64,000 bases of DNA from Comamonas sp. GB3 AK4-5 (GTDB lineage: Bacteria > Pseudomonadota > Gammaproteobacteria > Burkholderiales > Burkholderiaceae_C): NCBI RefSeq assembly GCF_041320665.1, contig NZ_CP166730.1:4836001-4900000 (forward strand). The letters run 5' to 3'. The first letter of the stretch is position 1; every line of letters starts with the position of its first letter. The translations under genes were made by a program, and so were the position numbers. Under the pieces are notes generated by a model. The model was not told the origin of the DNA. It worked only from the letters and a program-made list of their open reading frames with translations, and searched no databases. This document shows positions 9,469 to 18,908 of the stretch, piece after piece.

Positions 9469-11163
9469 TTATGGGGCCGGCTTTGTAACTGTCAACCCTA
9501 GGGCATGCAGCCGTGTATGACAAACCGGATGCAGAAGCACCCGGTTGGACATGGCGTCTGACCCTCCATCCACCTTGCGAACAATGTGGTGGTCGTGCCA
9601 TCCGCCTTCGTAGGCCAAAGATTCTGCGCAAAGCGCACAACGCCCGTCTTGCTTGATGAACAGCATCGAAGTCTCGTACTGGTACGCCATGCTCTTGAGC
9701 ATGCGCTTCGTCCTCAACTTCTCGCCATAGACCTCCCAAGCAGGGTCAAAGGGGTTGTAGTCCCCTTTGATCTTTTCGTGGCGCACGATCTCTGTATCCG
9801 CAAGCTTCAACAGTCTCCACGTACGCGAACCCTCTGCCGTTTTCACGGTTGCAGCGAACTCATCCCTGTCCTTGATGCGCTGCCAGTAACGGCTTTTGCA
9901 CCATGGCCGAGACTTATTCGGATGCCGCCTTCTCGACCAACGCACAAGGCGCCAGTAGATCAAGCTGTCCATCCGACTGAAGGCTTCTTTCGCCACCACC
10001 GGCTGGTGGTACTGCGCCCAACCCCGAAGGACTGGATTCAGTTTGGCGATGAGATCCTCCTGCTTCACCGATATGTGCGTTTTCAGGATTCCCCTCACCT
10101 TGCTATAGAACGCTTTCACATTCTTTTTGCTCGGTTTGATGAGTAGTTTTCCCTTGTATTTGCGGAAATTCCACCCCAGGAAATCAAAGCCCTCATCTAT
10201 GCGCACGACCTTGGTCTTCTCCGGCGACAGTCGCAATCCTCGTTGTGCAAGGAACGCTGCTATCCACGGCCTGATTTCGGTTTCCAGAAGCTCCTGGGAG
10301 CTACCTGTAACGACGAAATCGTCAGCGTACCGGACCACATTGACTTTCAGCTTCTTTGCCTTCTTCACACCATGGCGCGTATCCAGATACGTAGCCAGGT
10401 TTGTTTCCAGCCCGTTCAACGTCATATTCGCCAAAGTTGGCGAGATGATTCCACCTTGCGGTGTTCCTTCCTCGGTTGGCGATAAGCGGCCCTGGTGGAC
10501 CACCCCGGCCTTCAGCCACTTGCGCAGGATTGTCTTGTTCATAGGAACATGACGCACCAGCCAGTCGTGGTTGATATGGTCAAAACAGCCTTCGATATCC
10601 GCTTCCAACACCCACTGAGCCGAAGCTTTTCGCGAGGTGCAAATAAATATCTGCCCCATAGCATCCGCCGTAGAACGATTCCGTCTAAAGCCGTAGCTAT
10701 TCGGATCGCTCGTGGTTTCCGCCACAGGCTCCAGGCCCAACAGGTGTAACGCCTGCATGGCCCGGTCCAACATCGTCGGAATACCCAGAGGGCGTTCCTT
10801 TCCGTTGGACTTGGGGATATAGACCCGCCGAAGCGGTTTAGCTCTATACCCCCGTTGCTGCTTTAACCGACCTATCGCCGCCCGTTTCAGGGCAGGTGAA
10901 TCCCAAAGCTGGCGATCGACTCCCGCCGTTCGCTTGCCCTGGTTTTCAGTAACTCGCCTTACCGCCAGTGCCCTGGCGGAAAACGAGTGGTTCAAAGACC
11001 GTTGCAAGGCTTTCACCTTGCGCCAGTCCTTCTCCAGCGTAGCCTTCGCTATACGTCTCTGCGTCGTTCTCACAAACTGCTCGACCCGATGCCAATCAAT
11101 GGCATGCCAGTCCTGCGGTTCGCGTGAGGACGCAGATTCGCCGTCGCCGGTGAGTTTTCTCAT
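9469..11163 (-). CDS. ltrA: group II intron reverse transcriptase/maturase with HNH endonuclease
   Basis: 564 residues, uninterrupted. RT domain: RTVTENQGKR-type region near 70-80, RVYIPKSNGKERPLGIPT (RT1-2), YGFRRNRSTADA, EADIEGCFDHINHDWL (RT3), GTPQGGIISPTLANM (RT4) and the catalytic YADD at 279-282. Maturase domain X around 340-400 (LNPVLRGWAQYHQPV). C-terminal HNH: CALC (509-512), HDHHIV (523-528) and the closing CH and H at 548-553. It splices its own intron and drives retrohoming. Start chosen at the ATG preceded by GGAGGAAAGC. All catalytic residues are present, so the intron may be mobile. Confidence 0.95.
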   Translation of the reverse strand: MRKLTGDGESASSREPQDWHAIDWHRVEQFVRTTQRRIAKATLEKDWRKVKALQRSLNHSFSARALAVRRVTENQGKRTAGVDRQLWDSPALKRAAIGRLKQQRGYRAKPLRRVYIPKSNGKERPLGIPTMLDRAMQALHLLGLEPVAETTSDPNSYGFRRNRSTADAMGQIFICTSRKASAQWVLEADIEGCFDHINHDWLVRHVPMNKTILRKWLKAGVVHQGRLSPTEEGTPQGGIISPTLANMTLNGLETNLATYLDTRHGVKKAKKLKVNVVRYADDFVVTGSSQELLETEIRPWIAAFLAQRGLRLSPEKTKVVRIDEGFDFLGWNFRKYKGKLLIKPSKKNVKAFYSKVRGILKTHISVKQEDLIAKLNPVLRGWAQYHQPVVAKEAFSRMDSLIYWRLVRWSRRRHPNKSRPWCKSRYWQRIKDRDEFAATVKTAEGSRTWRLLKLADTEIVRHEKIKGDYNPFDPAWEVYGEKLRTKRMLKSMAYQYETSMLFIKQDGRCALCAESLAYEGGWHDHHIVRKVDGGSDAMSNRVLLHPVCHTRLHALGLTVTKPAP

Positions 11164-12380
11164 GCTTTCCTCCTACCGAGTTGAACCCAGCAAGAAGGCG
11201 CACGTCTCCCCGAAGGGATGCGCACACCATCCCTTCGGGTTAGGTTTAAACAAATGCAGTCGTTTAACGACGGTTGCACCAAGTGGAAGTGGGCACGCTT
11301 TCACGTCAGGGCAAGAACCCCTATACCACCCATTACAGGCAGCCCTTCGCTTTTTCCACCATCCCATACCCCCTCATCCAACAGGTCGCCTTACGGCTTC
11401 CCTGCCCACACGCCAAGGCGTGCGGGCGGACAGTGGGGCTTACCACGTTCCCTGATCTACCGACATTCCACGGCGCACACCGCTTCCTGTCTGTCCGTTT
11501 AGGACTCATCTCTCCTGGGACTGCTCTATGACGACGATCACGCACGTTGGACGCGTGATACCGGCAGCGCACCTTTTGGTTATGGCCTATCAGCAGATTT
11601 GGCCATTTAATGTTCACCCAGGTTCAGACGATGATTCACTTTACGTTGCCCATGCGAAACTAGCCTAGCCCCTCCACCGCCTTTCTGCTGGCAGCTTCCA
11701 AAGACATCCTCACGGATTGCCTCTGCCGCTTGCGCGGGGGTACGTTGTCAGGTGAGCTTCGCACAGACCCATTACTGGTTCTGCACGTCACCGTAGGCTA
11801 CTTGTGGTCGCACACAAGGTCGCAGCAACCCATTGCTGGGTGTGCGACAAGGCAGATCAGAGTTGCGCTCTGCGGTTTCTCCCATTGTCAAATCGCATGC
11901 ACGGTCGAACACCTCCTACAGGAGGATGCTCTGCTTTGAGTCCAGACACTTGTGGTGTCGGTTAAAGGTGTGAAGCGACCCAGGCGCACGTGAAAACGTG
12001 TCCCGTGATCTTGCATGGGCAATGACGCCCGCGCAGGTAGAGAGCAGTCGGCAAGCCGATGCTTCTGTGACAAGTGCCGACCCAATGGGTACGGCCGATA
12101 GGAAGAATGTGCCTTGAGCCAGTCCCTTGAGAGGTCTGGCCGTACGATTTTCAAAGGCTCAATCGTCGCGGATGGATATGCTCCACCCAAGCAGAACGAC
12201 ACAACGTGTCGCACCCAACGGGACATTGTATGCGGGCCTCCCCGTGAGCGCGGGGGCTATTCCAAGCTGGCGGCGGGTTTTTGCCCCCGGCACCATGCAG
12301 CGGCACCGCCTGCGCGAAATACCAGCCAAAACTGACTCCAGCGCATACCCCATCAGCGCAGGCAGCTATGTATTTCATAA

Positions 12381-12422
12381 GAAAACGCCCACCTGCCCGC
12401 CTGAAGGGTGGGCAGGTGGGCG
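12381..12422 (-). terminator. intrinsic terminator of the ior gene
   Basis: A perfect 13-bp stem (CGCCCACCTGCCC with GGGCAGGTGGGCG) and an 11-nt loop, followed on the minus strand by GTTTTC. It lies 40 nt after the stop of the oxidoreductase gene and should isolate it from the intron and the sec operon. Confidence 0.85.
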
Positions 12423-12461
12423 CAGAGCCCATACAAAGCAGATGGGCTGGCCTGGAAGCGC

Positions 12462-15400
12462 TTAGGCCTGCTTCCGCGCTGCGGCGCTCCCCGTAGCCGG
12501 GGCACGCCATTGCTGCATCAGCTGCGTCCACTTGCTGCGCGCGGCCAGCAGGTGGCGTTCCTTCACATGGCCGTAGCCACGGATGTCTTCGGGAATGCGG
12601 GCAATCTGCACGGCCAGGGCCAGCTTCTCGGCGGTCAGTCCGGTCAGCAGCTCTTCCACGCTGGCGCGGTATTCACCAATCAAGGCGCGCTCGGTGCGGC
12701 GTTCCTCGGTTTTGCCGAACGGGTCGAGTGCCGTGCCGCGCAAGCCCTTGAGCTTGGCCAGCACGCCAAAGGCGGTACGCACCCAGGGCTGGTAAGACTT
12801 TTTCACCAGGCGTCCATGCTCGTCCTTGGCCGCCGTGGTGGGCGGGGCCAGGTGATGGACCAGCTTGTAGTCGCCCTCGAACATGGCGGCAATCTTCTGG
12901 GTGAAGACCGGGTCGGTGTGCAGACGGGCCACCTCGTACTCGTCCTTATAAGCCATCAGCTTGAACAGATAGCGCGCCACGGCTTCGCTCAGCTGCGTGC
13001 CCTGGCCCAGGCCCTGCTCGGCCGCATGCACCTGGTCCACCAGAGCCTGGTACTGGGCCGCATAGGCCGCGTTCTGGTAGCCGGTGAGGAATTCCACCCG
13101 CTTGGCCACCATCTCCTGCAGCGAAGGTTTTTTGACGAACTGGATCACCTGGGCCGCCTGGTACAGCGATTGCACCTCGGCCAGGTTGTGGGCGCAGCGG
13201 CGGCCCCATTCAAACGCGGCCTGGTTGTTGGCCACCTGCACGCCGTTGAGCTCCATGGCACGCATCAGCGCAGCATGGGACAGCGGCACGCGCCCCTTTT
13301 GCCAGGCATAGCCCAGCAGCAACGGGTTGGTGTAAATGCTGTCGCCCAGCAGTTGCACAGCGGCCTGCTCGGCGTTGAAGCTGCCCACCAGCTCGGCGCC
13401 CACGGCGCTGGCCAGCACGGCTTCGCAGCTGCTGCCGGGGAATTGCCAGTCCGGGTTGTGCACAAAGGCGGCCGTGGGCGTGCCATGGTTGTTCAGCGCC
13501 ACAAAGGTGCGGCCGGTCTGCATCACGGCCAGCGAGGCCTTGTTGGCGGCGACGATGGGGTCGCAGCCAATCACCAGATCTGCCTTGGCCATGTCCACCT
13601 TGGTGGTGTAGATGGCTTCGGGACGGTTGGCGATCTGGATATGGCTCCAGGTGGCACCGCCTTTTTGCGCCAGGCCGCCGGCATCCTGGGTGACCACACC
13701 CTTGCCTTCCAGATGGGCCGCCATGCCCAGCAAAGAGCCAATGGTGATGACGCCGGTGCCACCCACACCGCCCACCACAATGCCCCAGGCGGTTTCAGCC
13801 ACCGGCAGCACGGGTTCGGGAATGGCAGGCAGAGAGGCCAGATCGCCCTTTTGCTCTTTCTTGGGCTTCTTCAGCGATCCGCCTTCGACGGTGACAAAGC
13901 TGGGGCAAAAGCCGTTGACGCAGGAGTAATCCTTGTTGCAGGTGTTTTGGTTGATGCGGCGCTTGCGGCCGAACTCGGTTTCCACCGGCTCCACAGACAG
14001 GCAGTTCGACGCCACACCGCAGTCACCGCAGCCTTCGCAGACCAGCTCGTTGATGACCACGGTTTTGTCCGGCGTGGCCAGGGTGCCGCGTTTGCGGCGG
14101 CGGCGCTTTTCGGTGGCGCAGGTCTGGTCGTAGATGATGATGGAGCAGCCGGTGATCTCGCGGAACTCGCGCTGTATGCGGTCCAGCTCATCGCGGTGGA
14201 AGACTTCGATGCCAGCAGGCAGGTCGTTCAGCAGCTCCTGGTGCTTGGCGCGTGCGGCATTGGCCGGGAGCTGGTGGGTGCGGCCCTGGTATTTGCCGGG
14301 GTCGTCGGTCACCACCACCAGCTTCACCACGCCCTCGGCGCGCAGGCTGTGGGCAATCTGCGCCACCGAGTGGCCCTCGGGCCGCTCGCCCACGGTCTGG
14401 CCACCGGTCATGGCCACGGCGTCGTTGTAGAGGATTTTGTAGGTGATGTTGGCGCCCGAGGCAATGCTCTGGCGTATGGCCAGCAGGCCGCTGTGGAAGT
14501 AGGTGCCGTCGCCCAGGTTGGCGAAGACATGGCTTTCCTTGGTGAACGGCGCCTGGCCCACCCAGGTCACACCTTCACCGCCCATTTGCGTGAAGGTGCT
14601 GGTGTTGCGGTCCGGCATCCAGGTAGTCATGTAGTGGCAGCCAATGCCGGCCACGGCGCGCGAGCCTTCGGGCACGCGGGTGCTGGTGTTGTGCGGGCAG
14701 CCGCTGCAGAACCAGGGTGTGCGCTCGCCCGTGGCGGCTGGCACCTCGGCCAGGGCTTGTTCGCGCGCGGCGATCACGGCCAGACGCTCTTGCATGCGCG
14801 TTTCGATGTCGGCAGGCACACCCAGCTTTTTCAACCGCTTGGCAATGGCCTGGGCAATGATGGCCGGTGTCAGATCGGCCTTGGGACGCAGCAGCCAGTT
14901 CTGGCTGGGGTTGGGCATGGACCATTCGCCGCCCGAGTCGTCGCCGGGCTGCTCGTCGAACTTGCCCAGCACATTGGGGCGCACATCGGGACGCCAGTTG
15001 TAGAGCTCTTCCTTGATCTGGTATTCGATGACCTGGCGCTTTTCTTCCACCACCAGAATCTCTTGCAGGCCCTGGGCAAAGTCACGCGTGATGGAGGCTT
15101 CCAGCGGCCAGACCACATTGACCTTGTGCACGCGAATGCCCAACTGGCGGCAGGTGTCGTCGTCCAGACCCAGATCGACCAGCGCCTGACGCATGTCGTT
15201 ATAGGCCTTGCCGCTGGCAATCAGGCCAAAGCGGTCATTGCGGCCCTGCACCACGTTGTAGTTCAGCTTGTTGGCCCGTACATAGGCCAGCGCGGCATAC
15301 CACTTGTAGTCCATCAGCCGCGCTTCCTGCTCCAGGGGCACATCGGGCCAGCGGATATGCAGGCCGCCCTCTGGCATGGCGAAGTCTTCGGGCAGGATGA

Positions 15401-16094
15401 TGTTGACGCGGTCCGGGTCCACCGACACGCTGGCCGAGGACTCCACCACCTCCTGAATCGTTTTCAGGCCAGACCACAGGCCGGAAAAACGGCTCATGGC
15501 AAAGGCGTGCAGCCCCATGTCCAGGATGTCCTGCACATTGCTGGGGAAGAACACCGGCGTGCCGCAGGCCTTGAAGATGTGGTCGCTCTGGTGCGCGGCG
15601 GTGGAGGACTTGCTGATGTGGTCATCGCCCGCAATGGCGATCACGCCGCCATGCTGTGCCGTGCCGGCCATATTGGCGTGCTTGAACACGTCGGAGCAGC
15701 GGTCCACACCCGGACCCTTGCCATACCAGATGCCGAAGACGCCGTCGTACTTCTTGGAGTCCGGGTAGAGGTCGAGCTGCTGCGTACCCCAGACGGCGGT
15801 GGCGGCCAGTTCCTCGTTCACGCCGGGCTGAAAGACGATGTGGTTGTCCTGCAAATGCTTTTTGGCGGCCCACAGCGACTGGTCATAAGTGCCCAGGGGC
15901 GAGCCCCGGTAGCCGCTGACAAAACCTGCGGTGTTCAGGCCCGCCACCGCATCGCGCTGGCGCTGCAGCATGGGCAGGCGCACCAGGGCCTGCACACCGC
16001 TCATAAAGGCGCGGCCATGCTCCAGGGAGTACTTGTCCTCTAGGGTGACGCTATCGAGCGCCTTGCGAATGTGCTCGGGCAGAGGGGCATTCAT
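12462..16094 (-). CDS. ior: indolepyruvate ferredoxin oxidoreductase, fused subunits
   Basis: 1210 residues, the length of the fused IorA-IorB type. It oxidatively decarboxylates aryl pyruvates (or branched 2-oxoacids) to acyl-CoA and passes electrons to ferredoxin. N-terminal pyrimidine-binding region has GFVSGYRGSPLGTYD; the TPP-binding region has GIGCHYMTTWMPD and NLGDGTYFHSG; a Cys-rich iron-sulfur segment has CEGCGDCG and CNKDYSCVNGFCPS; the C-terminal gamma-like domain has GVGGTGVITIGSLLGMAAHL. Monocistronic: a terminator follows, and an Lrp-family regulator is divergently transcribed 316 nt away. Exact substrate is not decided by sequence. Confidence 0.92.
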   Translation of the reverse strand: MNAPLPEHIRKALDSVTLEDKYSLEHGRAFMSGVQALVRLPMLQRQRDAVAGLNTAGFVSGYRGSPLGTYDQSLWAAKKHLQDNHIVFQPGVNEELAATAVWGTQQLDLYPDSKKYDGVFGIWYGKGPGVDRCSDVFKHANMAGTAQHGGVIAIAGDDHISKSSTAAHQSDHIFKACGTPVFFPSNVQDILDMGLHAFAMSRFSGLWSGLKTIQEVVESSASVSVDPDRVNIILPEDFAMPEGGLHIRWPDVPLEQEARLMDYKWYAALAYVRANKLNYNVVQGRNDRFGLIASGKAYNDMRQALVDLGLDDDTCRQLGIRVHKVNVVWPLEASITRDFAQGLQEILVVEEKRQVIEYQIKEELYNWRPDVRPNVLGKFDEQPGDDSGGEWSMPNPSQNWLLRPKADLTPAIIAQAIAKRLKKLGVPADIETRMQERLAVIAAREQALAEVPAATGERTPWFCSGCPHNTSTRVPEGSRAVAGIGCHYMTTWMPDRNTSTFTQMGGEGVTWVGQAPFTKESHVFANLGDGTYFHSGLLAIRQSIASGANITYKILYNDAVAMTGGQTVGERPEGHSVAQIAHSLRAEGVVKLVVVTDDPGKYQGRTHQLPANAARAKHQELLNDLPAGIEVFHRDELDRIQREFREITGCSIIIYDQTCATEKRRRRKRGTLATPDKTVVINELVCEGCGDCGVASNCLSVEPVETEFGRKRRINQNTCNKDYSCVNGFCPSFVTVEGGSLKKPKKEQKGDLASLPAIPEPVLPVAETAWGIVVGGVGGTGVITIGSLLGMAAHLEGKGVVTQDAGGLAQKGGATWSHIQIANRPEAIYTTKVDMAKADLVIGCDPIVAANKASLAVMQTGRTFVALNNHGTPTAAFVHNPDWQFPGSSCEAVLASAVGAELVGSFNAEQAAVQLLGDSIYTNPLLLGYAWQKGRVPLSHAALMRAMELNGVQVANNQAAFEWGRRCAHNLAEVQSLYQAAQVIQFVKKPSLQEMVAKRVEFLTGYQNAAYAAQYQALVDQVHAAEQGLGQGTQLSEAVARYLFKLMAYKDEYEVARLHTDPVFTQKIAAMFEGDYKLVHHLAPPTTAAKDEHGRLVKKSYQPWVRTAFGVLAKLKGLRGTALDPFGKTEERRTERALIGEYRASVEELLTGLTAEKLALAVQIARIPEDIRGYGHVKERHLLAARSKWTQLMQQWRAPATGSAAARKQA

Positions 16095-16410
16095 AGCACA
16101 CCTCCAGAGACACCATGTTCAGCAGCCATGCAGCTTGTGGCTGCGAAAAAGGCGCAAGGCGCAGCGTGTGGCTGCGCGGCAAAGGGGTGCGCGCACGCAC
16201 CTCCGGCGTAGGGATAGGCTTTCATCGCTTGTCTCCATGGGCGGCACGGTGGTCCCGGCTGGCGTGCTTCCAGCAGACAGGGCCCCACGCCTTTTGTATG
16301 TAATTTCGATGACGGTGGTCAAGTGTATGCGCCGCTGTCCGGAAGGTGATTGCTTTCTTTGCCGTCCTCACGCAGTCTTGCGCAAGAAGCTTTCTCCAAA
16401 AGGCCTTTAA
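16095..16410. other. divergent promoter region ior / Lrp regulator
   Basis: 316 nt separating divergent genes. It must hold both promoters and probably the Lrp-family binding sites, but I do not see a clear dyad or a good -35/-10 pair by eye. Slightly less GC-rich in the 100 nt before the regulator. Confidence 0.5.
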
Positions 16411-16890
16411 TTGAACAGATTAGACAAATTCGACCTGGGCATACTCGCCGCCCTGCAGGCCGACGGGCGCCTAACCAATGCCGAGCTGGCACAGCGCGTG
16501 GGCCTGTCGGCCGCGCCCTGCTGGCGGCGCGTGCGAGCGCTGGAAGAGGCCGGTTTTATCCGCGGCTACCACGCCGAAATCGACCGCCACAAGATCGGCC
16601 TGGGCGTGCTGGCCTTTGTGCGCATCGATGCCGAAATCAGCACCGGCGTGCGCACACGCGAGATGGAGGAAGCCATACGCGCCATTCCCGAGGTGGTGTC
16701 CTGCCACTACATCAGCGGCAAGGGCATGTTCGAGCTGCAGGTGGTAGCCCAGGATCTGGAAAGCTTTTCGCACTTCACCCGCACCGTGCTGCTGAACCTA
16801 CCCAATGTGAAGGACATGCACACCAGTTTTTCGCTGGGCGAGGTTAAGACCAGCAGCGCGTGGCCGTTGGGGCATCTGGCCCCCCCCTGA
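16411..16890 (+). CDS. Lrp/AsnC family transcriptional regulator
   Basis: 159 residues. N-terminal winged HTH (FDLGILAALQADGRLTNAEL, GLSAAPCWRRVRALEEAGFI) and a C-terminal RAM/ligand domain (CHYISGKGMFELQVVAQDLE). Starts at TTG; no in-frame ATG precedes the HTH, and AAAGG lies upstream. Divergent from the 2-oxoacid oxidoreductase gene, so it most likely senses an amino acid and controls that catabolic enzyme, as many Lrp neighbours do. Its last codons and stop (PP-TGA) are already inside a gene-end repeat, so the C-terminal tail is encoded partly by the repeat. Confidence 0.9.
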   Translation: MNRLDKFDLGILAALQADGRLTNAELAQRVGLSAAPCWRRVRALEEAGFIRGYHAEIDRHKIGLGVLAFVRIDAEISTGVRTREMEEAIRAIPEVVSCHYISGKGMFELQVVAQDLESFSHFTRTVLLNLPNVKDMHTSFSLGEVKTSSAWPLGHLAPP

Positions 16891-16995
16891 GTCGCCTTCG
16901 GCGCCTTCCCCCCCAGGGGGACGACAGCCTTTGCTGCGGGGCGGCCCTTGCTGGCTGTCTCGCCCTTGGGTTGCGCCAGTTTTGTACAACCTGGG
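16881..16995 (+). repeat. gene-end repeat copy B (overlaps the Lrp stop codon)
   Basis: Begins CCCCCCCTGAGTCGCCTTCG; the TGA is the stop codon of the Lrp gene. Continues with a GCGCC hairpin, CCCCCCCAGGGGG, GCTGCGGGGCGGCCCTTGCT and ends near TTGCGCCAGTTTTGTACA. The 16891-17201 gap contains nothing else I can identify. Confidence 0.8.
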
Positions 16996-17201
16996 CTCTA
17001 CCCGGCCCTTGAAAAATCACAGACATCCCTGTCGGCACTGCATGTATTTCCCCAGGGACGACGGCTTGGCTACGGGACGGCGCGGCTGCCCTTGCAGGCT
17101 GTCACTGAGCTGGAGCTCACCGGCTTGGTATAGCGGGACTCCACCTCGCAGACATCCAAGTGCCAGCAAAGCTGGCCACTTGCCCGCACAATCAAGCCGC
17201 C

Positions 17202-18908
17202 ATGTCTGATTCCTCTTCTCCCCCCGCTTTCGACATTCCAGGCACCCCAGGCAACAGCGCGGCTAGTGCGTCTGCTGCTGCCGGCAAGGTGCTGGAAGAC
17301 CCATCCAGCCCGCACAGCCGCTCGCCCCAGGCGGGTAAACCGGTGTCCACCTGGGCGCCGCTGGCGGCCTCGCCTGGCTTTCGCATGCTGTGGTGCGTCA
17401 CGCTGGCGGCCAATATCTGCATGTGGATGAACGATGTGGCCGCAGCGTGGATGATGACCTCGCTGACCACCTCGCCCGTGCTGGTGGCCCTGGTGCAGAC
17501 CGCGTCCACCCTGCCGGTGTTTCTGCTGGGCCTGCCCAGCGGGGCGCTGGCCGACATCCTGGACCGCCGCCGCTATGTGATTGCCACGCAGTTTCTGGTG
17601 GCCACGGTGGCCGTGCTGCTGTGCGTGACGGTGGCCATGGACTGGATGACGGCGCCGCTGCTGCTGGCCCTCACCTTTGCCAATGGCATTGGCACGGCCA
17701 TGCGCTGGCCGGTGTTCTCGGCCCTGCTGCCGGAGATGGTGAGCAAGGCCCATCTGCCCTCGGCCATGGCCCTCAATGGCGTGGCCATGAATGCCTCGCG
17801 CATTGTCGGCCCCCTGCTGGCCGGCGCCATCATTGCCAGCCTGGGCAGCGCCTGGGTGTTTGTGCTGAATGCCGTGCTGTCCCTGATCTCGGCCGTGGTG
17901 CTGGTGCGCTGGAAGCGCGAGCAACCCGAAAACCCGCTGGGCCGCGAACGCCTGCACAGCGCCATGCGCGTGGGCCTGCAGTTCGTCAAGGAATCGCCAC
18001 GCATGCGCGCCGTGATTGCCCGCACCGTGGCCTTCTTTTTCATGTCCACGGCCATCATGGCCCTGCTGCCGCTGACGGCCCAACGCTTTGAGGGCCACTT
18101 CGTCGGCGGTGCCGGCACATTCACCATTCTGTTGGCCTCCATGGGCGCGGGCGCCATAGGCAGCGCCATGTTCTTGCCGCGCCTGCGCCAGGCCTTGGGT
18201 GAAAAACTGGTCATCGTCGGCACCTGCCTGATGGCCCTGGCCACGGTGGGCGTGGCCCTGGCGCCGCATTTGCTGCTGGCCATTGCCTGCATGATGCTGG
18301 CCGGCATGGCCTTGATCTCCACCGCCAACAGCCTGGGCGTGAAGGCCCAGATGGCCTTGCCCAACTGGGTGCGCGCACGCGGCATGGCGGCCTACCAGAT
18401 GTCCATCATGGGCGGCACGGCCGTGGGCGCGGCGCTGTGGGGCAAGGTGGCCTCGCTGACCAGCGTGCCCACCAGCCTGATCGCTGCCGCTGTCACCGGC
18501 GTGCTGGTGATGCTGCTGGTGCAGCGCCTGGTGACCGAACGCCAGGCATTGGAAGACCTGAGCCCCTCCAAGGCCTGGACCCCGCCCACCCACGACCAGC
18601 CCGAAAGCGGCCGCGTGGTGGTGCAGATCGAATACCGCATCAACCCGGCCAAGGCCAAGCGCTTTCGCACGCTGATGCAGGAAAGCCGCCGCAGCCGACT
18701 GCGCCAGGGCGCCGTGGGCTGGAACCTGCTGCACAGCATGGAGCAGCCCGAGCGCTATGTGGAGCAGATCGTGGACGAGTCCTGGACCGAGCATTTGCGC
18801 CGCTTTGAACGCGTCACCGCCGCCGATGTGGCGCTGCGCGAGCGCAAGCTGGCGTTTCATGTGCACGACACTCCCCCCATCGTGCGCCGATATTTTGAGT
18901 CCCCCTGA
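17202..18908 (+). CDS. MFS exporter with C-terminal monooxygenase-like (ABM) domain
   Basis: 568 residues from the ATG chosen here (a GTG 42 nt upstream is possible). After a 45-residue Ser/Pro/Ala-rich cytoplasmic tail come about 12 helices of the transmembrane secretion effector / enterobactin exporter-type MFS group (FRMLWCVTLAANICMWMNDV, FLLGLPSGALADILDRRRYV, NGVAMNASRIVGPLLAGAII). The final 100 residues form a soluble module (VVVQIEYRINPAKAKRFRTL, GWNLLHSMEQPERYVEQIVD) resembling antibiotic-biosynthesis monooxygenase domains. Probably exports a small molecule. The stop codon TGA lies in a gene-end repeat. Confidence 0.85.
   Translation: MSDSSSPPAFDIPGTPGNSAASASAAAGKVLEDPSSPHSRSPQAGKPVSTWAPLAASPGFRMLWCVTLAANICMWMNDVAAAWMMTSLTTSPVLVALVQTASTLPVFLLGLPSGALADILDRRRYVIATQFLVATVAVLLCVTVAMDWMTAPLLLALTFANGIGTAMRWPVFSALLPEMVSKAHLPSAMALNGVAMNASRIVGPLLAGAIIASLGSAWVFVLNAVLSLISAVVLVRWKREQPENPLGRERLHSAMRVGLQFVKESPRMRAVIARTVAFFFMSTAIMALLPLTAQRFEGHFVGGAGTFTILLASMGAGAIGSAMFLPRLRQALGEKLVIVGTCLMALATVGVALAPHLLLAIACMMLAGMALISTANSLGVKAQMALPNWVRARGMAAYQMSIMGGTAVGAALWGKVASLTSVPTSLIAAAVTGVLVMLLVQRLVTERQALEDLSPSKAWTPPTHDQPESGRVVVQIEYRINPAKAKRFRTLMQESRRSRLRQGAVGWNLLHSMEQPERYVEQIVDESWTEHLRRFERVTAADVALRERKLAFHVHDTPPIVRRYFESP

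Larger units (their letters stand above)
9323..12214 (-). mobile_element. group II intron, chloroplast-like class, apparently complete
   Basis: 2892 nt read on the minus strand. 5' end: GTGCGACACG at 12214, matching GUGYG. 3' end: domain V at 9364-9397, then domain VI with a bulged A seven positions from the end and a terminal CTAC at 9323. Exon binding supports the ends: the six exon bases before the 5' end read CGTTGG (12220-12215), and CCAACG (11550-11545) is displayed in the loop of a perfect 7-bp hairpin (11537-11559), as EBS1 should be. A 5-bp EBS2/IBS2 candidate pairs ACATT at 11613-11609 with AATGT at 12227-12223. Domain IV carries an intact maturase gene. The insertion is in the same orientation as the yajC operon. 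Confidence 0.88.

Noticed and set aside
11985..11989. GTGCG at 11989 (minus) as the intron 5' end.
   Set aside because: It also fits GUGYG and its upstream TTTCAC has a possible partner, but the EBS1 hairpin and the EBS2 match favour 12214, and sequence between 12214 and 11989 folds as domain I would (GTACGGCC/GGCCGTAC).
9323..12214. Treating the RT gene as a retron or DGR component.
   Set aside because: The domain order (RT, maturase X, HNH) and the domain V RNA identify a group II intron; no msr/msd or template/variable repeats are seen.
12408..16043. A 1211-residue open frame on the plus strand opposite the oxidoreductase gene.
   Set aside because: It is the antisense shadow of a very GC-rich gene; the composition (His, Gln, Gly and Ala-rich) has no domain and the opposite strand has a complete, well-known enzyme.
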